Shown here one piece after another: positions 1 to 8,358 of a DNA stretch of 40,564 bases. Location: NCBI GenBank assembly GCA_025357755.1, contig JANXOP010000136.1, forward strand, positions 1 through 40,564, in the 5' to 3' direction. Below the pieces are notes generated by a model, which was not told where the DNA came from, ran no database searches, and saw only the letters and a program-made list of their open reading frames with translations. Numbering within the stretch: the stretch's first letter is position 1; each line of letters opens with the position of its first letter. The stretch comes from Kofleriaceae bacterium. GTDB taxonomy: Bacteria > Myxococcota_A > Polyangia > Haliangiales > Haliangiaceae. The position numbers and the translations under genes were made by a program.

Positions 1-812
1 TCGCCGGCGAGCTCGTCGACAAGGGGCCGATCGTGCAGGTCCGCAACCACGACCGTCAGATCAAGGTCCTCGACGATCCGTCGGCAGGCACGCAGCTCTC
101 CGCGCCTGTCGTGGTCCTCGTGGATCAATTCAGCGCGTCGGCCTCGGAGATCCTCGCCGGCGCGATGCAGGATTATCACCGTGCGGTGATCGTCGGGACC
201 GGACCGACCCACGGCAAGGGCACGGTGCAAACGCTGGTCAATCTCGATCGCGATGGCGACCAGCCAGTGCTCGGCGTAGTCAAGCTGACGATCCAGCAGT
301 TCTTTCGTGTCAGCGGTGGCTCGACGCAGCGCGAAGGCGTCACGCCCGACATCACGCTCCCGAATCCGAACAGCTACATCAAGAGTGGCGAGCGCGACCT
401 CGAGCACGCCATCGAGTGGACCAAGATCGATCCCGCGCCGTACGTCGGCTGGAAGCCGACCTGGGATCTGGCAACGCTCGTCGCGAAGAGTGCCAAGCGT
501 GTCGCGAAGAGCCCGGTCTTCGCAAAGATCACGGCGCTGGAAACGATCCTCGCCAGGCGTCGTGGCGAGACCCGAGTCCAGCTCGCGCGTGCACAGTTCG
601 ACGCGCGCGCGAAGCGTGACAAGGACGAGCTCGACCACGTCGGCCTCGACCTCGAAAAGGTCGCCGCGGCCCTCGCGGTCACCGCGATCGACGAACCGAA
701 GGTCTCTACTCCGACGGACGATCGCATGAAGAAGTGGCGCGACTCGGTCGCCCGCGATCCGTGGATCGACGAAAGCATCGCGGTCCTTGGAGACATGACC
801 GGCGCCAAGTGA
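1..812 (+). CDS. prc: Tail-specific (C-terminal processing) protease, S41 family, 5'-truncated by window edge
   Basis: This is the 3' part of a periplasmic S41 serine protease that degrades or trims proteins from their C-termini. The reading frame is open from base 3 and runs into the window edge, so the PDZ region and signal peptide lie outside. The visible part carries the catalytic Ser motif F-S-A-S-A-S-E and the catalytic Lys motif H-G-K-G-T-V-Q. It continues into the family's strand L-T-I-Q-Q-F-F-R-V-S-G-G-S-T-Q and the V-T-P-D-I segment, which matches the Prc/Tsp subgroup rather than the shorter CtpA type. A charged helical C-terminal extension follows, as in Tsp. The stop overlaps the GTG of the next gene by four bases (GTGA), so the two are probably co-translated. 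Confidence 0.93.
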   Translation, partial: AGELVDKGPIVQVRNHDRQIKVLDDPSAGTQLSAPVVVLVDQFSASASEILAGAMQDYHRAVIVGTGPTHGKGTVQTLVNLDRDGDQPVLGVVKLTIQQFFRVSGGSTQREGVTPDITLPNPNSYIKSGERDLEHAIEWTKIDPAPYVGWKPTWDLATLVAKSAKRVAKSPVFAKITALETILARRRGETRVQLARAQFDARAKRDKDELDHVGLDLEKVAAALAVTAIDEPKVSTPTDDRMKKWRDSVARDPWIDESIAVLGDMTGAK

Positions 813-1726
813 CGACTCGCGCGCGCGTCCTCGTCACGTTCATGTTCACGGCATGCGCCATGTCTCGCGCGCCCGAGGTGCAAAGCGAGCGGGCGCTGTT
901 CCGCGATCTCGAGCGCCAGGTCACGGTTGCGGCGGCGACTGGCTGGGGCATCGACCGGCTCGAAATCGAACACTTGATCGGGACCGCGCTCGACTCGGTG
1001 TGCCGTGTCACCGAGCTCGACCGGCGCGGGTTGCAACGCTGGCTCGACGACGAGATCCTGAGCGAAGGCGGACCGGTCGACGAGGCGTGGCGACAGCGCG
1101 GCAAGGATCTCGCGCAGGTCGACGATCTGCTGAGACTGACCCGCGTCCGTGCATTGTTGGCCCGTGCCGACGAAGCTTCGCGCGACTGCCCGTTCTGGAT
1201 CGAGCCAGAGACACCGTTTAGCGGGCGTCAGATCTCGACGAAGGGCTGGCAGCTGACGTTCGGTGGCGGCGGCAAGGCGACCGTGATGAGGCAATCGGGG
1301 CACAGCGACCTGAGCTTTGGCGGTGCCGGGCGCCTGCTGCTCGGACGAATCTTCGAGGACGGCGATGGGCTCTACGCCGGGCTCGAGATCGGCGGCAGTG
1401 CTTCGTTCCCGAAAGATGCCGTGGGGACGCGTGGCGGTCCCGTGATCGGCGCCGACGTCGTCGCACCGCTGGTGTATCGCCATAGCCTCACCAACACCTA
1501 CTTCGAGGTCGAGGGCGGTTGGCTCGGGCATTCGACTGAACAGAACTTGACGGCGATCGAGCACGGCGTGCACGCGGGAGTCTCGTTCGGCGCTCGGGCG
1601 TTACGTGCGAGGTTCTTGTTTCCGGGTGCCGCGTTCGAGCTCGCCTGGGAACGGCTGTTTGTCGCAGGCGACGACATCACCTCGATCAAGGTCGGCTTTC
1701 GCGCCGCGTTCGATCTGGACCTGTAA
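809..1726 (+). CDS. Putative lipoprotein with beta-rich C-terminal half, unknown function
   Basis: The 305-residue product has no family I recognise. I chose the GTG at 809 because it overlaps the protease stop in a GTGA junction and gives a short basic and hydrophobic leader ending in the lipobox F-T-A-C. The first half is helical and acidic, rich in Glu, Asp, Arg and Leu. The second half, from about residue 150, has alternating Gly-rich and hydrophobic stretches with aromatic residues, like a small outer-membrane beta-sheet or barrel. It ends in the strand-like F-D-L-D-L. Coupling to the tail-specific protease suggests an envelope partner or substrate of that protease, which is inference only. 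An ATG at 842 is a possible but less likely start, since it would cut the leader. Confidence 0.75.
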   Translation: MTTRARVLVTFMFTACAMSRAPEVQSERALFRDLERQVTVAAATGWGIDRLEIEHLIGTALDSVCRVTELDRRGLQRWLDDEILSEGGPVDEAWRQRGKDLAQVDDLLRLTRVRALLARADEASRDCPFWIEPETPFSGRQISTKGWQLTFGGGGKATVMRQSGHSDLSFGGAGRLLLGRIFEDGDGLYAGLEIGGSASFPKDAVGTRGGPVIGADVVAPLVYRHSLTNTYFEVEGGWLGHSTEQNLTAIEHGVHAGVSFGARALRARFLFPGAAFELAWERLFVAGDDITSIKVGFRAAFDLDL

Positions 1727-1729
1727 CCG

Positions 1730-3454
1730 CTAGAACACCGAGACGATCTGCTGCGTCCACTGCGCGGTGTGATTGCCTTCGTCGAGGCTCTGGAACGGTA
1801 ACCGCACGGCCGGGCCCGTGGCCGGTTGCCCGGCGGCCGCACGGTCCGGATAGAACGGAGCGAGCCAGAGTTGCGGCTTCTGCGCACCCGGGCTGCGTAC
1901 GCCGAACGGGCGCTGGCTCGCGAACGTGTACCAGATCACCGTCTCGTTACCGCTCGTCGTCGGTTCGTGGGTCACGAACGGTGTCCACTTCGGCCACGAG
2001 TTGTACTGCGCCGCGACCTCCGCTTCGCTCAGCCGGATCGGCGAGCCCGTACCATCCGCTTTCGTCACCCACAGCTCGGCGTTCTTGTTGTTGTACGCGT
2101 TGCCGCCGGTCGCCTGGTTGTAGAGCACCCACTGATCGTCGGGCGAGTACGAAGGGTAGTAGACATATGCGCTACCGATCGGCGTGACGAGCGTGCGCGG
2201 CGCGGCGACCGTCTTCGCGGTCGTGTCGTAATCGAACACCAGCAGCTTGGACGCGGTCATGTAGACCTCGTCGCCGCCGAGCATCTGCGCCGCGACGATG
2301 TGGTTACCGTCGACCGAGACATCGGGCGCCGAGATCCGCGAGGTCGTGTAGAGCGGCGTCGTCACGTTGGTCGTGAGGTCGGTGCGGTACAAGCCGCTCG
2401 TGCTCGTCGTGAACAGATCCGTGTCGTTGGGATGAACCGACGCGTAGTTCCACTTCACGGTGTTCGGCGTCACTTCCTTGGTGAGGCCGGCGACCATCAG
2501 CGCGTTGCCGTAGTTGACCGTGCCGCCATCCTGGCGATACGCGACGATCGTGCCGTCGCGGGCGATCGCGTGACAGCCAACGCACGCCGTCTGTCCGACC
2601 GTCGGATAGAACTGTGACGGAGGAACCTGCGGCGTCGACATGTCGAAGCGAAAGATCGCGGTCTTCGAGGTATCCCAGTAGTAGACGCCACCCACGATCG
2701 TCTCCGCCGCGATCCGGATGCCCTCGCTACCTTCGAGGTACGTTGCCGGCGAAGCGCTCGCAAGGCCGCGCACGCGGATGTTCAGATCGAGGCCACTCGA
2801 GCCACTCGATAACAACGACCAGTCATCCGCAGCGAGCACGTCGTAGGTCGCGGTGCCGAGCCCCGTGACGTAGCTGGTGAGCGTCACGTACCCACCCGTG
2901 AGCGTGACCTGGTAGACATTCTTGGCCGACGGGTCACGCCAGTGGACCTCCATCTGACCGAGGTTCGGCGGCACCATCGCGTTCGCGGGTGGATACGCGA
3001 GGCCAAGAGCGGTCGAGCTATCGAGCGTCGCATTCGCAAATAGATCGGCGGAGCCCGCCGGCGCGGTACCGGTCGTGGTCTTGGCGACGAACACTTCGAA
3101 CGATGCCGAGCCCGAGACCGAGGCGTTGTAGATCGCGTTGACCGCGCCGTGACCGGCCATCATGCCGGTCGGCATCATGGTCGTGCCGGTCATGCTGCCG
3201 ATCGGCGACGGATCGATCGTGAAGGCCGCTTGGCTCGTGACATCGGTCCGCGTGCCGTCGGCAGCGACGAGGGTTGCGGTCACGGTGGGTGCGTCGGCCG
3301 TGACGCCGTCGGCCCAGTGGATCTGTGCCGTGGACAGACCGACCTCCAGCGTCGGTGCGGCGCCTCCCCCATCGGTGCCCCCGCCGTCGCCGCCATGGTG
3401 CTGCGCACATGATGCGACCAACACCGCCAGACCGAAGAAGAGTGCGCGAGTCAT
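1730..3454 (-). CDS. TolB-like beta-propeller lipoprotein carrying a CXXCH haem-binding motif
   Basis: This 574-residue protein is predicted to be a lipoprotein, with lipobox L-V-A-S-C at Cys16 followed by a Gly/Asp-rich linker. Residues about 35-125 look like an Ig-like domain. From about residue 250 there are repeated W/Y-rich blades of the PD40/TolB type, with phrases such as S-P-D-D-Q-W-V and W-V-T-K-A-D-G. At residues 291-295 the chain reads C-V-G-C-H, a c-type haem attachment motif, just before the propeller blades. I chose the ATG at 3454 over upstream in-frame starts because only it places the signal peptide at the N-terminus. It converges on the preceding plus-strand lipoprotein gene with 3 bases between stops. 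Function is unknown; a surface redox or sensing role is conceivable. Confidence 0.85.
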   Translation of the reverse strand: MTRALFFGLAVLVASCAQHHGGDGGGTDGGGAAPTLEVGLSTAQIHWADGVTADAPTVTATLVAADGTRTDVTSQAAFTIDPSPIGSMTGTTMMPTGMMAGHGAVNAIYNASVSGSASFEVFVAKTTTGTAPAGSADLFANATLDSSTALGLAYPPANAMVPPNLGQMEVHWRDPSAKNVYQVTLTGGYVTLTSYVTGLGTATYDVLAADDWSLLSSGSSGLDLNIRVRGLASASPATYLEGSEGIRIAAETIVGGVYYWDTSKTAIFRFDMSTPQVPPSQFYPTVGQTACVGCHAIARDGTIVAYRQDGGTVNYGNALMVAGLTKEVTPNTVKWNYASVHPNDTDLFTTSTSGLYRTDLTTNVTTPLYTTSRISAPDVSVDGNHIVAAQMLGGDEVYMTASKLLVFDYDTTAKTVAAPRTLVTPIGSAYVYYPSYSPDDQWVLYNQATGGNAYNNKNAELWVTKADGTGSPIRLSEAEVAAQYNSWPKWTPFVTHEPTTSGNETVIWYTFASQRPFGVRSPGAQKPQLWLAPFYPDRAAAGQPATGPAVRLPFQSLDEGNHTAQWTQQIVSVF

Positions 3455-3616
3455 CGCGCGCAGCAAGAGCAAACCTCGTGCCTCGCGGATCACGCGAATT
3501 CGTCGAGATCCTCGTGGTCGTGACGCCCCGACGTCTCGCTGAGGTCAGCTGTCCTCGGCACGAACGGCCTCGGCGTCGGAGTCCTACAGTGGCAGCGCAG
3601 TACGCATCGCTGCGTC

Positions 3617-4153
3617 TTAGCGGGCGATCTTGAGGGCGAGGTGGACATCCTTGACGCCCGAGATGCCCTCGACCAGATCCTCGATCGCGCGGCGCTGGAA
3701 GCGATCCTCGACCACGCCGCTGAGGCTGACCTCGCCGTCCTTGACGTCGACCACGACGTGCGTCGCATCGATCTCGCCGTGCTCCATGAGCAACTCGCTG
3801 ACGTGCTCCTTCAAGCGCTCGTCGGATCGCATGAACGCTTTGGGCCCCTTGCCGCGATGCGGTCCGAAGTGCTCGGCGTTGTACTGGTTGTGCGCCGCGC
3901 GATCGGCGTACGGATGGTTGGTACCGGGCACGTAGCGATTGTCGTAGCCGCCGCGTCCGTACGCGCTCTGGCCGTATGGACCCTGCGTGCTCGGGCCGAA
4001 TCCGCCCGCATCATCCGGCGCATTCCCGTAGGCGCGCGCCGTCCGGCGAAGGTCACGGTTGGGATCTGGGACATGATCAGCCTTGTTCGCGACGTGCTCG
4101 AAGGCGTGGTCGTAACGTTCGTAGTCGCGCGGTGCGCCATTGTTACTCGGCAT
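3617..4153 (-). CDS. BON-domain protein with Gly/Tyr-rich N-terminal region
   Basis: The 178-residue protein has two parts. Residues 1-100 are polar, low in hydrophobics and rich in Gly, Tyr, Asn, Asp and His, probably disordered. The linker G-K-G-P-K followed by R-S-D-E-R leads into one BON domain (about residues 110-178), with the conserved G-E-V-S-L-S-G-V-V and a final I-S-G-V-K-D-V-H. BON domains bind phospholipid or other envelope surfaces and are common in osmotic-stress proteins. The start at 4153 is fixed by a good Shine-Dalgarno, GGGAG, six bases upstream. No signal peptide is visible. It lies with a universal stress protein and a three-BON protein on the same strand, so a stress role is likely but inferred. 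Confidence 0.88.
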   Translation of the reverse strand: MPSNNGAPRDYERYDHAFEHVANKADHVPDPNRDLRRTARAYGNAPDDAGGFGPSTQGPYGQSAYGRGGYDNRYVPGTNHPYADRAAHNQYNAEHFGPHRGKGPKAFMRSDERLKEHVSELLMEHGEIDATHVVVDVKDGEVSLSGVVEDRFQRRAIEDLVEGISGVKDVHLALKIAR

Positions 4154-4157
4154 GTGT

Positions 4158-4164
4158 CTCTCCC
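4158..4164 (-). promoter_or_regulatory. Ribosome binding site of the Gly/Tyr-rich BON gene
   Basis: On the minus strand GGGAGAG ends four bases before the ATG at 4153, with its GGGAG core six bases away. This is one of few clear Shine-Dalgarno sequences in the window and it decides the start, excluding a 34-codon upstream extension of the frame. Confidence 0.6.
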
Positions 4165-4409
4165 AAATTGTTCGTCGATCTAGCCTGTAGGGTTGCATCG
4201 CGCATGCCGCGACATCACCGCCCACCGACCCGGACGGCGGCTCCGAGCCGTGCACACGCGCACGGCGTGCGCTGACGGTGGCCCGGCCGCAACGTTTGCC
4301 CGGATTCGCGTTGTCCTCGAGTGGTGACTCGGTTGCCGTGCAGAGTCAGCGATCGCACGTGCTCCGCGAGGGTCATCATCCACGCGGCGGGTGGCTACGA
4401 GCGATTGAA

Positions 4410-4610
4410 TCATTCGGCATCGCGACGCCATCCACATGCGCATGAATTCCCGATGCGCGAAGCGCTGCCCTTGAACCAGCCCGGCTTCTCGAGGTTGAGG
4501 CCGCACTGTCGACAGTGGTCGCGCGAGCCCACGAATAGCCACCAGACAGCGACGACAACGCCGAGGAGCACGCATGCAAAGGCTCGTTCGGGAAAAGCGA
4601 GTCGGGTCAC
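4410..4610 (-). CDS. Small single-pass membrane protein with CxxC and CxC motifs
   Basis: A 66-residue frame begins with GTG at 4610, which overlaps the stop of the universal stress gene upstream (GTGA). Residues about 10-28 form one hydrophobic helix with a W-W pair. They are followed by a hydrophilic tail with C33-x2-C36 and C57-x-C59, a plausible metal-binding or zinc-ribbon-like pair. I do not recognise a family. The coupled start, the single clean transmembrane helix and the paired cysteines argue that it is a real gene rather than a chance frame. A longer frame reading in from upstream overlaps the stress gene out of frame and is not credible. About 256 bases without an obvious gene separate it from the BON gene downstream. 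Confidence 0.55.
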   Translation of the reverse strand: MTRLAFPERAFACVLLGVVVAVWWLFVGSRDHCRQCGLNLEKPGWFKGSASRIGNSCACGWRRDAE

Positions 4611-5185
4611 CACATGAGCCCGCCATCGCTGAAGTCGACGCCTGGAAGGAACGTCCGAACCGCACGATCCGGGGCGCGGTGAGCTTCGCAGAACCATCGT
4701 TCGCCATCGGACTCGTGGCGAACCTCGACACACGTCACGCATTGCCGTTCATCCGCCACCGCTATGTCGGTGAGTTGCACGACGAGGGTCGAGCAAGGCG
4801 CACGGGCAAGGACTCGATCGGTCACGCTCCCGTGTAGCCAGCTCGTGCGGTGCCTGCCGAACCGACCGATCACGATCACGTCCGCCAGGGCTTCGCCTGC
4901 GAGCGCGGCGATCTCGTCCGCCGGGTCGCCGACCCGGACGTGCATCCTGATCTTCCAATCGTGGTCTTTGGCGTGGAAGTTCGGCAGCTCGTCCCGGAGG
5001 AGCGTACCGAGCCGTCGTTTCTCGTCGACGAGGTCCTGTCCATCTTCGTGGACGACGATCACCTGGATCTCGCAGGCATCGTGTCGTGCGGCGAGATCGA
5101 GTGCATGCTCGAGCACGACGTTCGAGTACTCCGAGAGATCGAGCGCGACGACCATCCGATAGCGAAGCCGGTTTGCTGGGGCCAT
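4607..5185 (-). CDS. Universal stress protein (UspA family) with Cys/His C-terminal tail
   Basis: The 192-residue protein starts with the family's V-V-A-L-D-L-S-E strand. It keeps the nucleotide-binding loop G107-R-F-G110 and the later G119-S120. The spacing between these is 8 residues, one shorter than the 9 I know for the ATP-binding motif G-x2-G-x9-G-S/T, so ATP binding is not assured. After the Usp domain (about 10-140) a tail carries C149-x2-C152-x13-C166-x2-H169, which resembles a small zinc knuckle. ATG at 5185 is taken as the start; an in-frame GTG at 5197 is possible and neither has a strong Shine-Dalgarno. It overlaps a tiny membrane protein gene and sits between two BON genes, a stress-response setting. 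Confidence 0.9.
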   Translation of the reverse strand: MAPANRLRYRMVVALDLSEYSNVVLEHALDLAARHDACEIQVIVVHEDGQDLVDEKRRLGTLLRDELPNFHAKDHDWKIRMHVRVGDPADEIAALAGEALADVIVIGRFGRHRTSWLHGSVTDRVLARAPCSTLVVQLTDIAVADERQCVTCVEVRHESDGERWFCEAHRAPDRAVRTFLPGVDFSDGGLMW

Positions 5186-5221
5186 GGGTCGTGACACTGC
5201 AGGCGACGTGCCGCCGTCCGC

Positions 5222-5881
5222 TCAAGGCGCGAACGAGATCATCATGTGATCGACGACCTCGGTCACGCCTGGCGCCGCCCACGCTGCGCGCTCGGCATCC
5301 TTGATCGACTGCCAGGACGAGGCGCTGCCACTCAAGGTGACCTTGCCGCCCGAGGTCTTGATCTTGATCGAGCCCGCATCGGCGGTCGCCTGGCGCAGGA
5401 GCGCCGCTTCGACCTCCTCCTTCACGGCCCCGACCGTCGCCGTCGGTTTGATCGCGACCAGATCTACGACCGACGTGACTCCGGTCAGGAATCGCACCGC
5501 GCGCTCGGCCGATTCGCGCTCGTAGTTCCAGCCGCACTCGCCCTTGAGCGTCACCGTCCCGTTCTCGATCTTGGCCTGGATGCTGTCGGGCACGTAGACG
5601 TCCCACTGGAGTGCGTTCGAGACGGCGATCGCGATCTCCGTGTCGTTGCGCTTGTGGGCGCCAGTTAGCTTCACGGCGAGATCCTGGGCGATGGTCCGCA
5701 CGCCGCATACGCGCCTTGCGGCGTCCTCGGCGGCGAACTTCTCGGCGTAGGTTCCGACCGACCCGAGGAGCGAGACCGCGCCCTGGTCGACCGTCACACC
5801 GATCTGGGTCGCGTTGATCTTGGGATCCCAGTGAAGCTCGGTCTCGATGTCTGCCTTGAGTTGAGAGTCTGATTTCTTCAT
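5222..5881 (-). CDS. Three-BON-domain protein
   Basis: This 219-residue protein consists almost wholly of three consecutive BON domains at about residues 5-75, 78-148 and 150-218. Each has the pattern of a short helix (for example L-K-A-D-I-E-T-E-L), a V-x-V/I core, G-x-V-x-L-x-G and a closing G-V-x-x-V. The first and second domains are the OsmY-like type with D-P-K-I-N and V-P-D-S-I segments. There is no signal peptide, so it is probably cytoplasmic, or exported another way. ATG at 5881 is the natural start because the upstream frame encodes Arg/Gly-rich chance sequence. A 190-base gap divides it from the divergent ABC-exporter operon and must hold both promoters. Its role is probably envelope or osmotic stress, inferred from family and neighbours. 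Confidence 0.9.
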   Translation of the reverse strand: MKKSDSQLKADIETELHWDPKINATQIGVTVDQGAVSLLGSVGTYAEKFAAEDAARRVCGVRTIAQDLAVKLTGAHKRNDTEIAIAVSNALQWDVYVPDSIQAKIENGTVTLKGECGWNYERESAERAVRFLTGVTSVVDLVAIKPTATVGAVKEEVEAALLRQATADAGSIKIKTSGGKVTLSGSASSWQSIKDAERAAWAAPGVTEVVDHMMISFAP

Positions 5882-6071
5882 GGTGATCACTAACAGAGCA
5901 TCAGGCATGCCGCGCTGCGGCTCACCGCGACGCGCTCCAGGAACCATCCGTCGTGGAACGCCTGCATGGTTTGCGTCGCCAACGCATTCGTTGCGTACGC
6001 TTCATGCCGCGCCCGAACCGCCTGCTCGATCGAGGTCCGACGGCCGGCGCGTTCCGTGCACTGCCTCGGGT

Positions 6072-7145
6072 ATGACCGCGCGCCGTCTCCACCTGATCGC
6101 GACGATCGCGGGGCTGAGCTTGGCCGTGAGCGCCGGTGCACTCGTGGTCTACCTCGTACGTCGGCCACCCGAGCTCGGCGTCATCGCCGCGCGCGTCGGT
6201 GATAGCTCGCGCATGCTCGCCGTCACGGGACGTATCGAGGCAGAGCACGCGGTCCTCGTGGCACCGCGATTTACGGGGCAGCTGACCGAGATCGTGCGCC
6301 ACGAGGGCGATCGGGTCGTCGCCGGCGAGCTCCTCGCGCGACTCGCGGATCCCTCCGCGACCGCTTCGATCGTGCAACAACAAGCCGCCCTCGCGTCGCG
6401 CGAGGATGACCTTGGACAAGCTCGCCGCGATCTCGCCGATGTGACCAAGCTCGTCGCCAGCGGCGCGGTCGCAGCCTCCGAGCTCGATCCCGCGCGCCTG
6501 GCGGTCTCGCGCGCGAGCCACGACGTCGTCCGGTTGGGAGCGGTGCTTCACGATGGTCGCTCGCAACTGGTGCTCGAGGCGCCATTCGCAGGAACGATCA
6601 TCCGGCGTGAGGGCGAGCTCGGCCAGGTCGTCGGCCCAACCACGACCGTATTCGAGATCGCGACCGTCGAGACGTCGCGAATCACCGCCGAGATCGACGA
6701 GCGTTACGTGCGCTCACTCCGGCTCGGAATGCGTGCGGAGATCCGAGCCGTCGGGACCGACGAGGAGCCTCGTGCCGCGTCGATCTCGTACATCGCCCAG
6801 GCCGTCGATCCGCAAACCGGTGCCGCCACCGTGCGGTTCAGCTACGACACCAAACCGGAGGGCGCGCTCGTCGGGATGTCAGTCGATGTCGACGTTCTCG
6901 TCGGAACGACAACGGGCGCCGTCACCATTGCACGCGAGGCGGTGGGCGTGACCGGTACCTCGACCTTCGTGCTGGTCGTCGCCCACGAACGTGTCGAACG
7001 CCGACCGATCACGTTCGATGATTGGCCCGCGACCTGGGTCGTGGTGCGAAGCGGGGTCGCGGCGGGAGAGCTCGTCGTCCTCGATCCGAGCTCCGCGGTC
7101 GCGGGCGCGCACGTGCGTTCGAGGCTCGAGCCCGATGCCTTTTGA
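6072..7145 (+). CDS. HlyD/MacA-type periplasmic adaptor subunit of an ABC exporter
   Basis: The 357-residue protein has one N-terminal membrane anchor (about 8-30). A lipoyl/barrel-sandwich half follows with V-A-P-R-F-T-G-Q-L and E-G-D-R-V-V-A-G-E-L-L-A, then a short helical hairpin (about 100-145) and the second half with A-P-F-A-G-T-I and R-E-G-E-L-G-Q-V-V. Beta-barrel and membrane-proximal domains complete it. This order is standard for RND/MacA-like membrane fusion proteins that link an inner-membrane transporter to the outer membrane. The hairpin is short, so an outer-membrane TolC partner, if any, is not evident here. The ATG at 6072 is chosen because it places the anchor at the N-terminus. 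The stop overlaps the permease start by 11 bases. Confidence 0.92.
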   Translation: MTARRLHLIATIAGLSLAVSAGALVVYLVRRPPELGVIAARVGDSSRMLAVTGRIEAEHAVLVAPRFTGQLTEIVRHEGDRVVAGELLARLADPSATASIVQQQAALASREDDLGQARRDLADVTKLVASGAVAASELDPARLAVSRASHDVVRLGAVLHDGRSQLVLEAPFAGTIIRREGELGQVVGPTTTVFEIATVETSRITAEIDERYVRSLRLGMRAEIRAVGTDEEPRAASISYIAQAVDPQTGAATVRFSYDTKPEGALVGMSVDVDVLVGTTTGAVTIAREAVGVTGTSTFVLVVAHERVERRPITFDDWPATWVVVRSGVAAGELVVLDPSSAVAGAHVRSRLEPDAF

Positions 7146-8358
7146 CGTTACGATCGCGGTGCGTTACCTCACCTCGTCGCGCCTCCAGAGCGCGTTGCTG
7201 ATGGCGGGCGTCGCGATAGGAGTGGTCGTCTTCACGTTCATCGCAGCCTTGATGAATGGACTCGGCGTCCGCTTGACCGAGGATGTCACGGCGAACGTGG
7301 CCCACGTGACGCTCGAGCCAGCGCCTCGGATACCGCTCGCACGCATGCCCTCACCGAGCGGACGCGCGCTCTATGCCGTCCAGCCAGGACATGACGCGAA
7401 GCCCGTGGTCCGCGCCTATCGTTCGCTCCTCGCGACCATCGGGACGATGCCTGGTGTCCGCGCCGCCGTTCCCGAGGTCATCGGTAGTGCAACGCTCTCG
7501 CGCGGCGACAAGGACGTCGCGGTCGTCGTCACCGGAATCGAGCCCCTCCGCGTCAGCGCGATCGCACCGCTCGACCGGGCGATCGTGCGCGGCCACACCG
7601 ATCTCGGCGTCGGCGACATCCTCGTCGGGACCCGCCTCGCCGCAGACCTGGCGATCGACGTAGGCGACCGCGTGATCCTGCGCGCCGCAGGGGCGCGCGC
7701 GAGCCACGAAGCGATCGTCACCGTGCGCGGCACCTTCACGCTCGGAGTCGAAGCGATCGACGAGCGCTCGGTCTATCTCGAGCTCGGCGCCGCACAGAAG
7801 CTCTTCGAGGTCGCCGACGGGGTCTCGATCATCGAGATCAAGCTCGATCACGTATGGGGCGCGGAGGCATACGCCGACAAGCTCGCACGCGCGACGAACC
7901 TGAAGGCAACGAGTTGGCTCGCACGCAACACGAGGCTGCAGAGCGGACTTCGAGCACAGGCGAGTACGGCGGCGATGATCAAGGCGTTCAGCCTCCTCAC
8001 GATCGCTATCGGGGTGGCGAGCACCTTGTTCCTCTCGGTCTCGCGCCGGCGCTCGGAGATCGGGATCTTGCGGAGCTTTGGCATTGGACGATCGGCGATC
8101 GTGCGTGCGTTCATCTTGCAGGGGCTGCTGATCGGAGTGCTCGGATCGCTCGTCGGGGTCGCCCTCGGGGATGCGTTCGCCCACCTCCTGCTCGCAGTCT
8201 CCACCACCGCGACCGGCGCGACGTCGATTCCGATCGATCCGGCGAAGGGCGAGTACCTGCGCGCGATCCTACTCGCGACCCTGGTGAGTGCGGTTGCGGC
8301 CCTCCTCCCGGCATGGTCCGCCGCGCGGATCGATCCACTCGAGGCGATCCAGTCGTGA
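7135..8358 (+). CDS. FtsX/MacB/LolCE-type ABC transporter permease
   Basis: The 407-residue inner-membrane protein has the four-helix topology of this family. One helix near the N-terminus (about 18-42) is followed by a large periplasmic MacB-PCD-like domain (about 45-275). Three C-terminal helices follow, including S-L-L-T-I-A-I-G-V-A-S-T-L-F-L and the R-R-R-S-E-I-G-I-L-R-S-F-G coupling segment that meets the ATPase. The chain ends with A-A-R-I-D-P-L-E-A-I, typical of MacB/LolC permeases. It starts inside the end of the adaptor gene and its own stop overlaps the ATPase start (GTGA), so the three genes form one operon. Only one permease gene is present, so a homodimer is expected. Substrate unknown; lipoprotein, antimicrobial or envelope export are the family options. 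Confidence 0.93.
   Translation: MPFDVTIAVRYLTSSRLQSALLMAGVAIGVVVFTFIAALMNGLGVRLTEDVTANVAHVTLEPAPRIPLARMPSPSGRALYAVQPGHDAKPVVRAYRSLLATIGTMPGVRAAVPEVIGSATLSRGDKDVAVVVTGIEPLRVSAIAPLDRAIVRGHTDLGVGDILVGTRLAADLAIDVGDRVILRAAGARASHEAIVTVRGTFTLGVEAIDERSVYLELGAAQKLFEVADGVSIIEIKLDHVWGAEAYADKLARATNLKATSWLARNTRLQSGLRAQASTAAMIKAFSLLTIAIGVASTLFLSVSRRRSEIGILRSFGIGRSAIVRAFILQGLLIGVLGSLVGVALGDAFAHLLLAVSTTATGATSIPIDPAKGEYLRAILLATLVSAVAALLPAWSAARIDPLEAIQS

Noticed and set aside
374..1573. Long minus-strand frame opposite the tail-specific protease and lipoprotein genes
   Set aside because: Arg-rich antisense frame with no motif, opposite confidently identified coding sequence.
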